A stretch of DNA of 64,000 nucleotides from Triticum aestivum. Lineage: Eukaryota > Streptophyta > Magnoliopsida > Poales > Poaceae. Location of the stretch: positions 40,644,398 to 40,708,397 of the forward strand of contig NC_057814.1 in the NCBI RefSeq assembly GCF_018294505.1. The letters are read 5' to 3'. The translations under genes were made by a program, and so were the position numbers. Under the pieces are notes generated by a model. The model was not told where the DNA came from, did not search any database, and worked only from the letters and a program-made list of their open reading frames with translations. Below, piece after piece: positions 23,395-34,627 of this stretch. Every line of letters starts with the position of its first letter. Position 1 is the stretch's first letter.

Positions 23395-23395
23395 A

Positions 23396-24250
23396 AGTTG
23401 AATAGCTCAAAAGCATCAATGTCATGGTTGTTGCACCATACATTAATGTAATGGTATTCCTAGTTTTTCTAAGGGTGGGAGGAGAGATAAAACATGCTCA
23501 TATATACTAGTTTGCAACCTGTGTGGGCTCGGAGTAGAGCTCGGCTGTTGCTAGGTGGAACATGCTCATATATAGTTTGCGAAGAAGCCATCAAACCATC
23601 TCTATACCTGCGCGGGCAAGGAGTAGAGCTCAGTCTTTGGTTGTAATACCAGAAATGTGATGCACACAAGTTCTGCACTTAGTTAGATTTGGAATCACAC
23701 TTGTCATGCCACCAAAACCTACTGACATCCTAGGACTAGGAAGTATCAGGATTTATGATGACGCTAGAGTAGACTCCTCGACACGAGGTAACAACGTTAG
23801 CGTGATTGCCCACTGGAGGAGCATTGCTTCAGACGATTTACAGCGGACTACTGGGGTAAAATTGACGACCAACCAATTCAGATGATTCACATCGGGTCGT
23901 CTTTGAATTCCATACTACTTTTATTCGATTACAAGAGGATAAGAATTCCATAATCACCTAAGCACCATTCTCCCAATTGCCTAAATTATAGAAACCAAGA
24001 CTAATTTTTCCTAACAGAAAAAAACAGTATTTTCAAAGTTATTTATACTGATTCAGTATCTCTCATTTTAGAAAACAAGTCTTTTTATTTGCAAAAAAAC
24101 CTATCCTATAAGTGCAGGTGTGCGGCAAGAGTGAGAATTAAGCGCTTAGAACAGAGTCGGCAGCAAAAGGCACTCAAAACAGAACACAGGCAACAACAAC
24201 TTGTAGTGTTGTTTCAATGTAGTGCATACAATTTCAGCTAATCAAGCATG
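23396..24250. repeat. Repeat-unit family, copy U4 (truncated both sides)
   Basis: Starts in mid-unit at GTTGAATAGCTCAAAAGCAT (compare 13,611 and 15,293) and follows U2/U3 through CATCCTAGGACTAGGAAGTA and GAGAATTAAGCGCTTAGAAC to CAGCTAATCAAGCATG. There it is cut by the CACTA end. Confidence 0.75.
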
Positions 24251-24348
24251 GCCGGACACTGCTGGTAATTCTGCAAGTTAGCAGCAGCGTTTAAATATAG
24301 CCGAACGCTGCTAATACTAAAATCCTACAAAGGGTTTCCCTACTAGTG
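24251..24348 (-). mobile_element. CACTA terminal fragment
   Basis: Read on the minus strand it starts CACTAGTAGGGAAACCC and continues with GCAGCG/GCTGCTAA subterminal repeats, as in Triticeae CACTA elements. Only about 98 bp are present before repeat-unit sequence begins on the left, so one end is missing. Confidence 0.65.
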
Positions 24349-25620
24349 AATACGTCTTTATCCATCTTTCTGTAATTCATGATTGAAAAATAGTTTTCAA
24401 GAGATATTTTTCATGATATTACTTTTAATATATCAGATATGCATTTAAGCAACACATGCAATACTATCTTCATAGATAATATAGATAATGTTTTATTTTA
24501 GAAAAGAATGATGATCCCGGCCTCTGCATCATAACGATTCATGCAGCCATATATTATTTATAATGCAAAATCCAGCTGCCGAACAAATTCGACCTGGAAA
24601 TAAAGCAGAGAGCAAACTCTGAGGCCGTATACCTCGCGACAGTAACTCTCCTTGATAGCCACTAACCCTACGTTACAAGACACATCAGACACGAAAAATA
24701 CAAAACTCCTAGGCTACGCCTTCAAGAAGGATTCACCGCACGTGCGCCTATGATGACGAGTCCACCACAAGGTTGAACCCCGGATCCTCATCCCCAAAGC
24801 CAAGCTTCAGTCCACCATCTTCAGCAAGGACACTACGCAGGCGCGCATCGACATAGCCCAATAAAAGATCTTGTGTTTCCACCAGAGTGCGTAAACTCGT
24901 AGTTGAAGCCATCTATACCATCCACCCTTATCCGTCTACCGACGCCTCGATAGTCGGATACCTCTGGAGAAGACAAAGACGTCCCATAACGCCCGCCTCC
25001 TGCTACTGTCGCACCACCTTCAATCCAACTGCAACAGACTAAACATGACACCTCTGCCAGAGCCACCGCGCATCACTTGCCGGTAGTAGGCATGACTTGA
25101 CGTCTCCGAATAAAACATCATGTGTAGCATCTGCCGATAGCGCATCCACCGATGGCTTCACCTGCTGACGATAGGCACTACCCGCGACAACTCTGAAAGA
25201 GGCACATGTGCCACATGCAGAGCCACATCGAACCCGGTCTGTTGATGGAGGGGACGTCCCATACCGTCGCAAGCCTCAGAAAGGCAGTCGCGAGCTCGAG
25301 ATCCAGCCTCAAGTCGCACTCACGACCCCGGAGTCCGCCGCTGTCGAAGAAGAAGGGCTGCCAGCCAATTTCGTGTGCTACATGGAGCACCCACCGCCGC
25401 GCCAGCCGATGTCGTCGCCCATACAACGTCAACCGACGTCGCGGCCGTCAGAGCGGGGCACTAGGTCCCGAATCCCTTGCACGCCTCCTCAAGGTCAGCC
25501 ATGCTCGACCTACCGTCGTGCGGACGAGCAGGCCGCCGCCAGTTCCGCCGCCCGGGGCCACCGCCCCGGAATCCACAGGCCCGCCTTGTGCACCCGCCAC
25601 GACCCTATGAGTAGGGATTA
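24349..25620 (-). mobile_element. Second LINE 3' region, antisense
   Basis: From about 24,500, CCGGCCTCTGCATCATAACG followed by ATTCATGCAGCCAT matches, in antisense, the LINE 3' end seen at 12,790. Farther right, minus-strand frames (25,066-24,833 and 25,432-25,178) are open but carry no domain I can name. The first 140 bp (24,349-24,490) are AT-rich and unassigned. Strand and 3' motif suggest a truncated LINE. Confidence 0.45.
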
Positions 25621-25689
25621 ATCGGCAAGTTAACTGGTTAATCGGAAGAATAATTGAGCAAGGCTCTCTGGAGGCAGCATCTCGGTTGG

Positions 25690-26374
25690 GAATTAGGGGT
25701 TCATGTCAATTCTAGCAGCTTCTCCATGTTGCCACAGCGAAAGGCCTGCTCCACAAAAATAGAGGTAGACGCGTTGTTGTGCGCGCTTCACTCTACGCGG
25801 AAGACGCGCCTATTTTCATGCAACCCATAAAGCGGGATATTGACAACCTATCCGCCATCCTCGAAGGCTTCGGGAAGGTCACAGGGCTCCATACCAACTT
25901 CCAAAAGAGCTCGGTCGTCCCCATTAGATGCCGCAACATTTAGCTTGGGACCATCCTTCAAAGCTTGCCGGCGAAAACCATGACATTCCCCATGAGATAT
26001 ATGGAGCTTCTTCTCTCGGTCTCATAGAGGTGGATTTTCAATTCTTGGTGGATAAGGTGGCTGACGAGATTCCACCTTTGGTGGGGAACAACATTACCAC
26101 GATTGGTCGAATGGCCCTAGTCAAGTCAGTGCTCTCTGCCCAAGCGGTCTACTACATCACTCCTCTCATCGTCCCCCGATAACCCTTCGGAACACAAACA
26201 AGCTTGAGCGAGCCTTCCTTCGGTCTGGTTCGGACAAGACTACGGGGGCCAAGTGCAAAGTCAACTGGGATTTGGTTTGTCGCCCGTTTGAGCGGGGAGG
26301 GCTTGGTGTGCTTAACACGGCAAAATTCGCAAGAGCGCTTCGCATAAGATGGCCTTGGTTTGAATGGGGAAAAT
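25690..26374 (+). pseudogene. LINE reverse transcriptase fragment, broken
   Basis: Plus-strand frames give the RT core with LYAEDAPIF in place of the usual YADD, then DNLSAILEGFGKVTGLHTNF and QKSSVVPIRC. A change of frame leads to DFQFLVDKVADEIPP, TTIGRMALVKSVLSAQAVYY and ITPLIVP. Another leads to NKLERAFLRSGSDKTTGAKC, KVNWDLVCRPFERGGLGVLN and ARALRIRWPWFEW. The order is that of plant LINE ORF2 proteins between the RT active site and the C-terminus. Several frameshifts and stops make it non-functional. It is cut at 26,374 by the copia-1 LTR. Confidence 0.8.
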
Positions 26375-28029
26375 TGAAGGAAATATGACCTAGAGGCAAT
26401 AATAAAGTTGTTATTTTATATTTCCTTATATCATGATAAATGTTTATTATTCATGCTAGAATTGTATTAACCGGAAACTTGATACACGTGTGGATACATA
26501 GACAAAACACCGTGTCCCTAGTAAGCCTCTACTAGACTAGTTCGTTGATCAAAGATGGTTAAGTTTCCTAACCATAGACATGTGTTGTCATTTGATGAAC
26601 GTGATCACATCATTAGGAGAATGATGTGATGGACAAGACCCATCCGTTAGCTTAGCATAATGATCGTTAAGTTTTATTGCTATTGTTTTCTTCATGTCAT
26701 ATACATATTCCTTTGACTATGAGATTATGCAACTCCCGGATACCAGACGAATACCTTGTGTGCTATCAAACGTCACAACGTAACTGGGTGATTATAAAGA
26801 TGCTCTACAGGTATCTCCGAAGGTGTTTGTTGGGTTGGCATAGATCGAGACTAGGATTTGTCACTCCAAGTATCGGAGAGGCATCTCTGGGCCCTCTTGG
26901 TAATGCACATCATAATAAGCCTTGCAAGCAATGTGACTAATGAGTTAGTTGTGGGATGATGTATTACGGAACGAGTAAAGAGACTTGCCGTTAACGAGAT
27001 TGAACTAGTTATGAAGATACCGACGATCAAATCTCGGGCAAGTAACATACCGATGACAAAGGGAATAACGTATGTTGTCATAACGGTTCGACCAATAAAG
27101 ATCTTCGTAGAATATGTAGGATCCAATATGGGCGTCCAGGTTCCGCTATTGGTTATTGACCGGAGAGGTGTCTCGGTCATGTCTACATAGTTCTCGAACC
27201 CATAGGGTCCGCACGCTTAAAGTTCGTTGACGATATAGTATTATATGAGTTATGTATGTTGGTGACCGAATGTTGTTCGGAGTCCCGGATGAGATCACGG
27301 ACATGACGAGGAGCTCCGGAATGGTTCGGAGGTAAAGATTGATATATAGGATGATATGGTTCGGCCAAGGGGTAAAGCCCACGGGGCTTTGGGTCGGTGC
27401 AAAAGGAGTTTTGCGAAGGCCGAGGCCCATGGCGTCTGGGCCAGACGCCAAGGTTTGTGGCGTCTGGGCCAGACGCCAAGGTTTGTGGCGTCTGGTCCTG
27501 TAAGTCCGAGAAGGACTCTTCCTTGTGAGCAAAACCGACTTTGAGGTGGCTTTTACTCCAAGTTTCGACCCCGGGGCTCAACATATAAATAGAGGGGCAG
27601 GGCTAGCACCTGGGACACATCAAGATTCACCAAGCCGTGTGCCGGCAACCCCGTCCCCTCTAGTTTATCTTGCGTCATAGTTTCCGTTGTGCTTGGCGAA
27701 GCCCTATGGAGATTGTTCTTCACCAACACCGTCACCGCACCATCGTACTGCCGGAACTCATCTACTACTTCGCCCGTCTTGCTGGATCAAGAAGGCGAGG
27801 ACGCCATCGAGCTGAACGTGTGCTGAACGCGGAGGTGCCGTACGTTCGGTACTTGATCGGGACGGATCGTGAAGGTGTACGACTACATCAACCATGTTGA
27901 TAAACGCTTCCGCTTTGCGATCTTGAAGGGTATGAAGATGCTCTCCCCCTCTTGTTGCTATGAATCTCCTAGATAGATCTTGCGTGAGCGTAGGAATTTT
28001 TTTGAAATTGCATGCTACGTTTCCCAACA
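26375..28029 (+). repeat. Copia-1 5' LTR (1,655 bp)
   Basis: It begins TGAAGGAAATATGACCTAG and ends TTTCCCAACA just before the primer binding site. A TATA box (TATAAATA) lies at 27,584-27,591, about 445 bp from the LTR end. The first kilobase is clearly related to the copia-2 LTRs, but the middle part (about 27,330-27,560) is different and holds a 28-bp triplicate, so the two belong to different subfamilies. Confidence 0.88.
27430..27498 (+). repeat. 28-bp palindrome-containing triplicate in the LTR
   Basis: TGGCGTCTGGGCCAGACGCC followed by AAGGTTTG starts at 27,430 and 27,458, with a partial third copy at 27,486. Each unit contains the near-perfect palindrome GGCGTCTGGGCCAGACGCC. It sits about 100 bp upstream of the LTR TATA box. 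Confidence 0.8.
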
Positions 28030-28046
28030 GTGGCATCCGAGTCAGG
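28030..28046 (+). other. Copia-1 primer binding site
   Basis: GTGGCATCCGAGTCAGG follows the LTR end directly, as in related Triticeae copia elements. It marks the start of minus-strand DNA synthesis from a host tRNA, by analogy with initiator-Met tRNA sites. Confidence 0.6.
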
Positions 28047-29226
28047 TCTATGCGTAGATGATATGCACGAGTAGAACACAAAGAGCTGTGGGCGGGTATC
28101 GTCATACTGCTTACCACCAATGTCTTATTTTGATTCGGCGGTATTGTTGGATGAAGCGGCCCAAACCAACCTTACATGACCATGTTCATGAGACCGGTTC
28201 CACCGACATACATGCAACTAGTTTTGCATAAAGGTGGCTGGCGGGTATCTGTTTCTCCAACTTTAGTTGAATCGAATATGACTGCGGCCGGTCCTTGTTG
28301 AAGGTTAAAACAGCAGACTTGATAAATCACCATTGTTGTTTTGATGCGTAGGTAAGAACGGTTCTTACTAAAAGCCCACAGCAGCCACGTAAAACTTGCA
28401 ACAACAAAGCAGAGGACGTCTAACTTGTTTTTGCAGGGCATGTTGTGATGTGATATGGTCAAGACATGATGTGATATACATTATTGTATGAGATGATCAT
28501 TTTTTTGTAAAACTTATCGGCAACTGGCAGGAGCCTTATGGTTGTCGCTTTATTGTATGAATCGCAAACGCCATGTAATTGCTTTACTTTATCACTATAC
28601 GTTAGCGATAGTTGTAGAAGCAATAGTTGGCGAGACGACCACGACGCTACGATGGAGATCAAGGTGTCAAGCCGGTGACGATGGAGATCATGGCGGTGCT
28701 TTGGAGATGGAGATCAAAAGCACAACATGATGACGGCCATATCATGTCACATATTTTGATTGCATGAGTTGTTTATCTATTATGCATCTTATTTTGCTTA
28801 GTATGGCGGTAGCATTATAAGATGACCCCTTAAACAAAATTTGAAGGTATAAGTGTACTCCCTGAGTATGCACCATTGCGAAAGTTCTTCGTGCTAAGAC
28901 ACCACGTCATGATCGAGTGTGATAGGCTCTATGTTCACATACAATTGGTGCAACACAGTTTTGCACACGCGGAATACTCGGGTTAAACTTGACGAGCCAA
29001 GCATGTACAGACATGGCCTCAGAACACTGGAGACCGAAAGGTCGAACGTGAATCATATAGTAGATATGATCAACATAGAGATGTTCACCATTGATGACTA
29101 CACCATCTCACGTGATGATCGTGCATGGTTTAGTTGATTTGGATCACGTGATCATTTAGATGACTCGAGGGATGTCTATCTAAGTGGGAGTTCTTAAGTA
29201 ATTTGATTAATTGAACTTAATTTATC
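28047..29226 (+). other. Copia-1 untranslated leader
   Basis: This is about 1.2 kb without a sustained frame, between primer binding site and gag. The corresponding part of copia-2 (38,515-39,690) is closely similar and equally non-coding (shared GATTCGGCGGTATTGTTGGA and GATGGAGATCAAAAGCACAA). It probably holds packaging signals, but none can be pointed to. Confidence 0.6.
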
Positions 29227-29931
29227 ATGAACTTAGTTCTGATAGTATTTGCATATCGATGTTGTAGATCAATAGCTCGCGATATAGCTCCCCGTTTATT
29301 TTTTGATATGTTCCTAGAGAAAAATAAGTTGAAAGATGATAGTAGCAATGAAGTGGATTGGGTCCGTGATCTGAGGATTATCCTCATTGCTGCACAGAAA
29401 AATTATGTCCTTGATGCACCGCTAAGTGACAAACCTATTGCAGGAGTAGATGCAGACGTTATAAACATTTGGCAAGCTTGGTATGATGACTACTTGATAG
29501 TTTAGTGCACCATGATTTACGGCTTAGAACCGGGACTTCAAAAACGTTTTGAACGCCATGGAGCATATGAGATGTTCCAAGAGCTGAAATTGGTATTTCA
29601 GACTCATGCCCGAATCGAGAGGTATGAGACCTCTGACAAGTACTTTGCCTACAAGATGGAGGAGAATAGCTCAATTAGTGAGCATGTGCTCAGAATGTCT
29701 AGGTACTACAATCGCTTGAATCAAGTGGGAGTTAATCTTTGAGATAAGATAGTGATTGACAAAGTTCTCTAGTCACTATCACCAAGCTACTAGAACTTTG
29801 TGATGAACTATAATATGCAAGGGATGACGAAAGTGATTTCCGAGCTCTTCGCGATGCTGAAATTGGCGAAGGTAGAAATCAAGAAAGATCATCAAGTGTT
29901 GATGGTTAAAAAAATCACTAGTTTCAAGAAA
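29227..29931 (+). pseudogene. Copia-1 gag, N-terminal part
   Basis: The frames read SSNEVDWVRDLRIILIAAQK, NYVLDAPLSDKPIAGVDADV, YGLEPGLQKRFERHGAYEMF and QELKLVFQTHARIERYETSD, the usual copia capsid region that packages the RNA. Stops interrupt it at about 29,503 and 29,740. It breaks off at FKK where the MULE inserted and resumes at 35,047 after the target duplication. Confidence 0.85.
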
Positions 29932-30099
29932 GGGATTTTTACATCTGTGCCCCTGGTTCCTTAGCTCTACTCATTCATCCCCGCGCTCTTAACTTTTGCT
30001 CAATTTTCCCCACTCCCTTGCCAGAAACCCTCATAACTGGGCACAACGGACGTTGCCGTCGGGTCAAAGGCTTGACCGTTAACTCTGACTAGTGGGGCC
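29932..30099 (+). repeat. MULE left terminal inverted repeat
   Basis: About 168 bp, ending at CTAGTGGGGCC. It pairs with 34,881-35,046 with scattered mismatches and one or two single-base gaps. The subterminal motif AGTGGGGCC.CG is repeated once more just inside (about 30,130). Confidence 0.9.
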
Positions 30100-30840
30100 A
30101 CGCTGGACTGTGTCGTCCGTTTGACCTGACAAGTGGGGCCGCGTTGGGTGGTGTCGCTGTTCGACCGTTGGGCCGTGGTTTCGTTGGGCCGTCCCTTGCA
30201 TTAAATGTCTACGCGCGCCGCCAGGACAGAAGCCTGCTATGCATGCACCCAACAAAGCTTGCCTGCATGCGTCGATCGATCCTGCATGCGCTGATGGCAC
30301 GATCCCACAAGGCGCCGACCGAGCCAGCATGCGCCGATGCGTCTGCCATGATGCACTGACCGAGCAGCTTTCTTGCACGCCAGCCGCCACGGATGCAGCG
30401 ACGGTCACTGCCGCTGGTTGCTCTCTTCTAGCTAGGTGGCTACATATTTGTGTCTTGTGTAAAAAAAGAGCCACTCCCTTGCTTAGTTGTACTCATTCAT
30501 CCTTACTAACAAAGCTTGCTTGCATGCAGTAGGTGGTTACTAACAAGGGAACCCTACTAACAAGCCGAGCTCTCTAAGAAAATAATCAACAAATATGTAG
30601 TACCAATATGTAGATAGGGCCAACAAGCCCATAGCATGATCACATATCTCAAACTAGGAAGAACTTAACAATAGAATAGATAGAAAACTTAATAATAGAA
30701 TTTAAGAAAAGGGCCAACAAGCCCATAGCATCTCCAACATAGTTCAATTACAACTTAACATAACATAGACTAAAAAAGATAGAGGGTTTAGAACCCTAGC
30801 CGCCGCCTTCTGCACCTCGCTCCTCCTCCGGGCGCCCTTT

Positions 30841-31254
30841 TCACTGCTCCTCCGGGGCGTTGTCGATGGGGTACGGAAGAGTGTGCATGCGCATCGCGGT
30901 GGGGAAGATGTTGTTGTACTCCGTGAACCTGTTGTGGGTGGTGAGAGCGATGAACTCGGAGCCACACCAAAACACCCGGCCGAGGAGGTAGAAGGCGTCG
31001 AATGTGTTGGTGAAGTGGGCAAGGAGAGTAACCACCACACGGTTTTGGATGACCTCCTCGACACGGAACATCGTTGGAGATCCCCTCGGGAGGTGGTGGT
31101 AGCCGGATGCGAGGAAGAACTCGGTGAAGTTCCTTGCGGTCCTCAGCCTTGATATCGCACACACACGTAGTGTCCGATCAACATACACGCCGGTAGGGTA
31201 GAGCCTCTCCGGCACGGTGGGTGGGAAGCGGTAAGTTGGTCCGGTGTACTGCAT
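30841..31254 (-). CDS. Uncharacterised 137-residue protein carried by the MULE
   Basis: An intact single-exon frame begins MQYTGPTYRFPPTVPERLYP and ends PYPIDNAPEEQ. It is rich in Phe, Arg and Thr, with no signal peptide, membrane segment or zinc motif visible. The stretch FRVEEVIQNRVVVTLLAHFT suggests a folded domain rather than random sequence. A TATA-like TATTTAAG lies about 85 bp upstream on the minus strand (31,338-31,345), at a plausible spacing for a short 5' leader. Overlapping frames on both strands here are shadows. I do not recognise the family; it may be a captured host gene fragment or a MULE accessory gene. Its downstream partner on the same strand would read away toward the left repeat. 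Confidence 0.5.
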   Translation of the reverse strand: MQYTGPTYRFPPTVPERLYPTGVYVDRTLRVCAISRLRTARNFTEFFLASGYHHLPRGSPTMFRVEEVIQNRVVVTLLAHFTNTFDAFYLLGRVFWCGSEFIALTTHNRFTEYNNIFPTAMRMHTLPYPIDNAPEEQ

Positions 31255-31619
31255 GGCTGAGGGATGTGCAAAAGACGGAGAAGGGGTCGAAGATCAAGAA
31301 GGGAGATGGATGAGGGATGGCAGAGGTAGAGGGTGGCTTAAATAGCCGTAGTGCTACGTGTTATTTGGCCATGGCAATAACGGGGTCAAATGTGAAGTAA
31401 CCCGTTTCAACGCCACCGCAGCATCGGGAGTGTACACGCGTGGGAAACGGTGGTTTGAAAAAGAAGAAGAAAAAGAAGCTAATTGCACGCGTGGGAATCC
31501 GTGGTCATATATATTATATGAACAAAAAGAGACAATTTTTGAATAGTTGGTGGCCATTTTGCATGATAAAAATAATTTTGGCCCTTAAAAATTCGGCATT
31601 TGCTACGCAATGTCAATTG

Positions 31620-31745
31620 ATTTCAAACAATGCAAAAATACAGAGCCAACACGTTCACAAAAAACAGAGCAAACGATGCAAAAAACGATGCAAAAATACA
31701 GAGCCAACACATTCACAAAAAACAGAGCAAACGATGCAAAAAAAG
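31620..31745 (+). repeat. 58-bp tandem duplication, A-rich
   Basis: GCAAAAATACAGAGCCAACA followed by C(G/A)TTCACAAAAAACAGAGC and AAACGATGCAAAAA occurs from about 31,632 and again from about 31,690. It gives short lysine/glutamine-rich frames that I do not regard as genes. Confidence 0.75.
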
Positions 31746-33181
31746 ACGCAATTCGACGGCCCAACCGGAGCTTGGTTTCCTTTTGGGCCCAATAACAACA
31801 TTTTTTTTTCACGGAGTCAGTGGTGGGCGAGCAGCCGAGCAAAACCAATAGGATCGCCTCTCGCAGATCGCCCCACGATCCAACGATGCGGAGCCGTCCT
31901 TGTGATCCAACGGCGCGAAGCCTGCACACAGCCAGCCCACCTAGTTCCTTAAAGAAGGCCAGATTTGAGGGCTGTCGCTTGGCGCGAGGGTATGATCGGA
32001 CGGCTGACATTGGGAGCTAGGGTTAGGCGAAACCCCGTGGGGTTTAGAGGGGTTTTGAGCTGGTCAACGGGGTTTTGATAGCTTTGACTGAGCATAACTA
32101 ATTAAAAAAAATCGAAAAAATATGAAACCTTCACTGTTCGTCGTTTTATAAGACAAACTAACGAGGAAAAATACTAAACTTGGTCTATGGTCACTTTCAT
32201 GAAAAAACCATAGCTGGCACGATCGAGGTCAAATGAGCACCATTAATTTTGAAAAAAACAAAAAATATAAAACCTGCGCAATGTTGTCTTATGTGACATG
32301 TTACCAACCAAAAATCATAAACTTGGTCTATGGTCATTTTCATGAGAAAACCTTCACACATATGAGCTATCATGTACATGATTTCATAGAGTTCAAGGAG
32401 AGGAGGTGGTGTTACCTTCTGTTTTTGAATTATTTAAAAAAAATCAAAAAATCACTAAAGCTTTATTTTAAAGTGAATAAGAAGGATTTAAAGTTAGTTT
32501 TCCATTTTCATATTTCAAAACATGTTTTTAATAGTTTTTATATTAAAGCATATGTTTTCAAAAGAAAATGTAATATGAAGATTAATTCAAAAAATAGTGA
32601 GACTTCGAATCTACACTATGGAAAGTGAATATGTGTTAATAAAAAAACATTTGGCTCATTTAGAATAGGTTCAAAAAACTTGATTACAAATGGGCTATTT
32701 ACCCTAGCTTGGGAGCTGATTTGAAGCACATTTTCTCAAATTCAAATTTATTTGACCTCCTCTAAATCACTTCAAATTTTGCACGCATGATCTCCTACAC
32801 AAACATAGATAGTTTGCCAAGGTTTTACTTGTTTTAGCATTTTCTTGAATTTGTACTGTCCAGGTTTGCCAAGGTTTACATGATCTCATTTGGAGCATGG
32901 ATTTGATTTCCTACACAACATGTGTGATCATTGCAGCACCTAAGATCATAGTTCACATCATCTAATTAAACATAACTAACCATAGATTCAGGACAGACAA
33001 ATATACCACATGCAAATTTAAGGACAGACAAATATAGATAGCAACCAGATTACTAGCATAACCAACGAGAGATTCAGTTCAACAAACCATAACCAACAAG
33101 ATTCAGTTCAACAAACCAAAAGTAACCCAACAGTTCAACAAACCAAACCAAAAGTAACACAACATCACATCATCGATCACA
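31746..33181. other. MULE interior without a recognised gene
   Basis: 31,750-32,040 is moderately GC-rich, and 32,050-33,180 is AT-rich. The 131-codon plus-strand frame at 32,233-32,628 is lysine- and phenylalanine-rich and looks compositional. The part near 33,000-33,170 (AACAAACCAAAA repeats) may be the 3' flank of the minus-strand zf-XS gene. Confidence 0.45.
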
Positions 33182-34627
33182 TCATGCCGGAGTCAGGGCC
33201 TTCGCGAGGGCGGCATGCTTCCCCCTGATCATGTAGTCCTCCCCGCGAATCGCCACATCCTCAGCATGAGACAGAAGGTGATCGAAGCGGCCATCCCTTG
33301 GCTTTGGCTTGGTGGTGCAGTAGGGGCAGTGCCACTTCTTGAACTTGCGGTTGTAGAAGGAAGCAACTCCCTTGGCCTTGATCTTCTCCACCTCGTTGGC
33401 TGTGAAGGACGCGACGTTGCCCTTGTACGCATCATCTCCAGAATCATACTGCACAGATGAATGAATTGCTTTAATACATTATAGATTCATATACACCATG
33501 TCAAAGGAACTAAATGAACAAGGGATATACTTACCTCATATTCAGAATCGTCACTACACGCCCCCTCGTACGGGTCGTAGTCGGCCAGCTTCCTCTTTCT
33601 CCCGCCCCCAACCATCATCCTCCTGAATATACAATTACATCCATCACTAGTAGCCAATTGAAAATTTAGATATGCACACATGACACATTGATCATAGGGC
33701 TAATATACTCCCAATATCAGAAATGTTTTAGAAGTGGGGTTTTTTATTTATGTGCCCCTTAGCTCTATGCATTTAAAAACCACATCCATCACTAGTATAT
33801 CAATGTATTAGATTTGTACACACATTGATCAAAAACCCCAATATGACATTCAAATAACACATTGATCATTGGTCATGCACACACATTGAAGAACAGAGCT
33901 AATATAACTACATATTGTGGAAAAATTTATATACTAATGAATCAAATAACTTCTTCATAAATGGATTCGATTTGGGCATATGACATTCAAAACCCCAATC
34001 TGAGAAGCATTCAAAATCAAATCTAACAGGGACCCAATCTAAGGCAACGAATCTGAGTAGCATTAAAAACCCCAATCTGTGAGCACTAAAAACAAATCTA
34101 ATAAGCATCATAGCATTAAAAACTCCAATCTATTCACAACATCTAGCATTTTTGCAACGAATTTATCCAAATCTAAAAACCCCAATCATTGCAGCACCTA
34201 AAATCATAGTTCACAACATCTAGCTTGCATTTTTGCAACCACTTTATCCAACAAATCCTAGTCCAAAAACCCCCATCCCCCCAACCCCAGCGGCCCATCT
34301 ATCAAACCAACTACTCTAACCATCTGAACTACTGTATGAATCACAATCTAACCAATGCAACTAGGGAGCAACTAACTCTACAAGCTAAGCAAGTGCAAAT
34401 ACCTGCTCCTCCACGGCAGGCGGCGCAACGGGGGCATCGGGATGGACTGCGCCGCTCGACGCCGTCACCTTCTGCAGTGATGAGGCGGAGCCCGCCACAT
34501 CCGCAGTCGTTGCGAGTTTCTCTGCACCGCCGTGGACGCCGTCGACATCCGCGGTCACCGCGCCCTGACCCTGCAGCTCCACCACATCTCCGGCCGCTTC
34601 GCCGGCGTCGCCACGAGCGTCGGCCAT
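33182..34627 (-). CDS. zf-XS-like zinc-finger protein carried by the MULE
   Basis: Three exons read on the minus strand: 34,627-34,403 (MADARGDAGEAAGDVV onward, Ala/Gly-rich, to EEQ), 33,622-33,535 (MMVGGGRKRKLADYDPYEG to DDSEYE) and 33,448-33,182 (YDSGDDAYKGN onward). Exon 3 holds KWHCPYCTTKPKPRDGRFDH, LLSHAEDVAI and KHAALAKAL: Cys-X2-Cys, then LLSHA and a second His with HxALAK, the pattern of the zf-XS domain of SGS3/FDM plant proteins. KRKL is a possible nuclear signal. A TATA-like CATATAAAG lies near 34,800. Exons 2 and 3 join in phase; exons 1 and 2 do not with the simplest splice sites, so there is an indel or a different junction. No XS or coiled-coil region is seen, so it is a short single-domain protein. 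Confidence 0.6.

Larger units (their letters stand above)
18433..23395 (-). mobile_element. Probable non-autonomous Helitron
   Basis: On the minus strand the 3' end reads as a GC hairpin (18,444-18,462, arms GCCCGC/GCGGGC), seven bases, then CTAG followed by T: the layout of a Helitron 3' terminus. The candidate 5' end at 23,395 starts TCTATTATATATAAAAAG. Immediately outside it a repeat-unit copy (U4) begins in mid-sequence, which marks a boundary. No RepHel gene is seen in the 4.96 kb; there is an exon-like segment (20,744-20,946) and a minisatellite (22,078-22,352). Helitrons insert between A and T; the base next to the 5' end here is T rather than A, so the exact end is uncertain. Confidence 0.5.

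Noticed and set aside
25178..25621. Overlapping 84-137 codon ORFs on both strands
   Set aside because: High-GC sequence within LINE debris with no motif; frames on the two strands mirror each other.
31354..31952. Lysine-rich ORFs up to 170 codons
   Set aside because: They arise from A-rich tandem duplication and GC-rich flank; opposite-strand frames are equally long.
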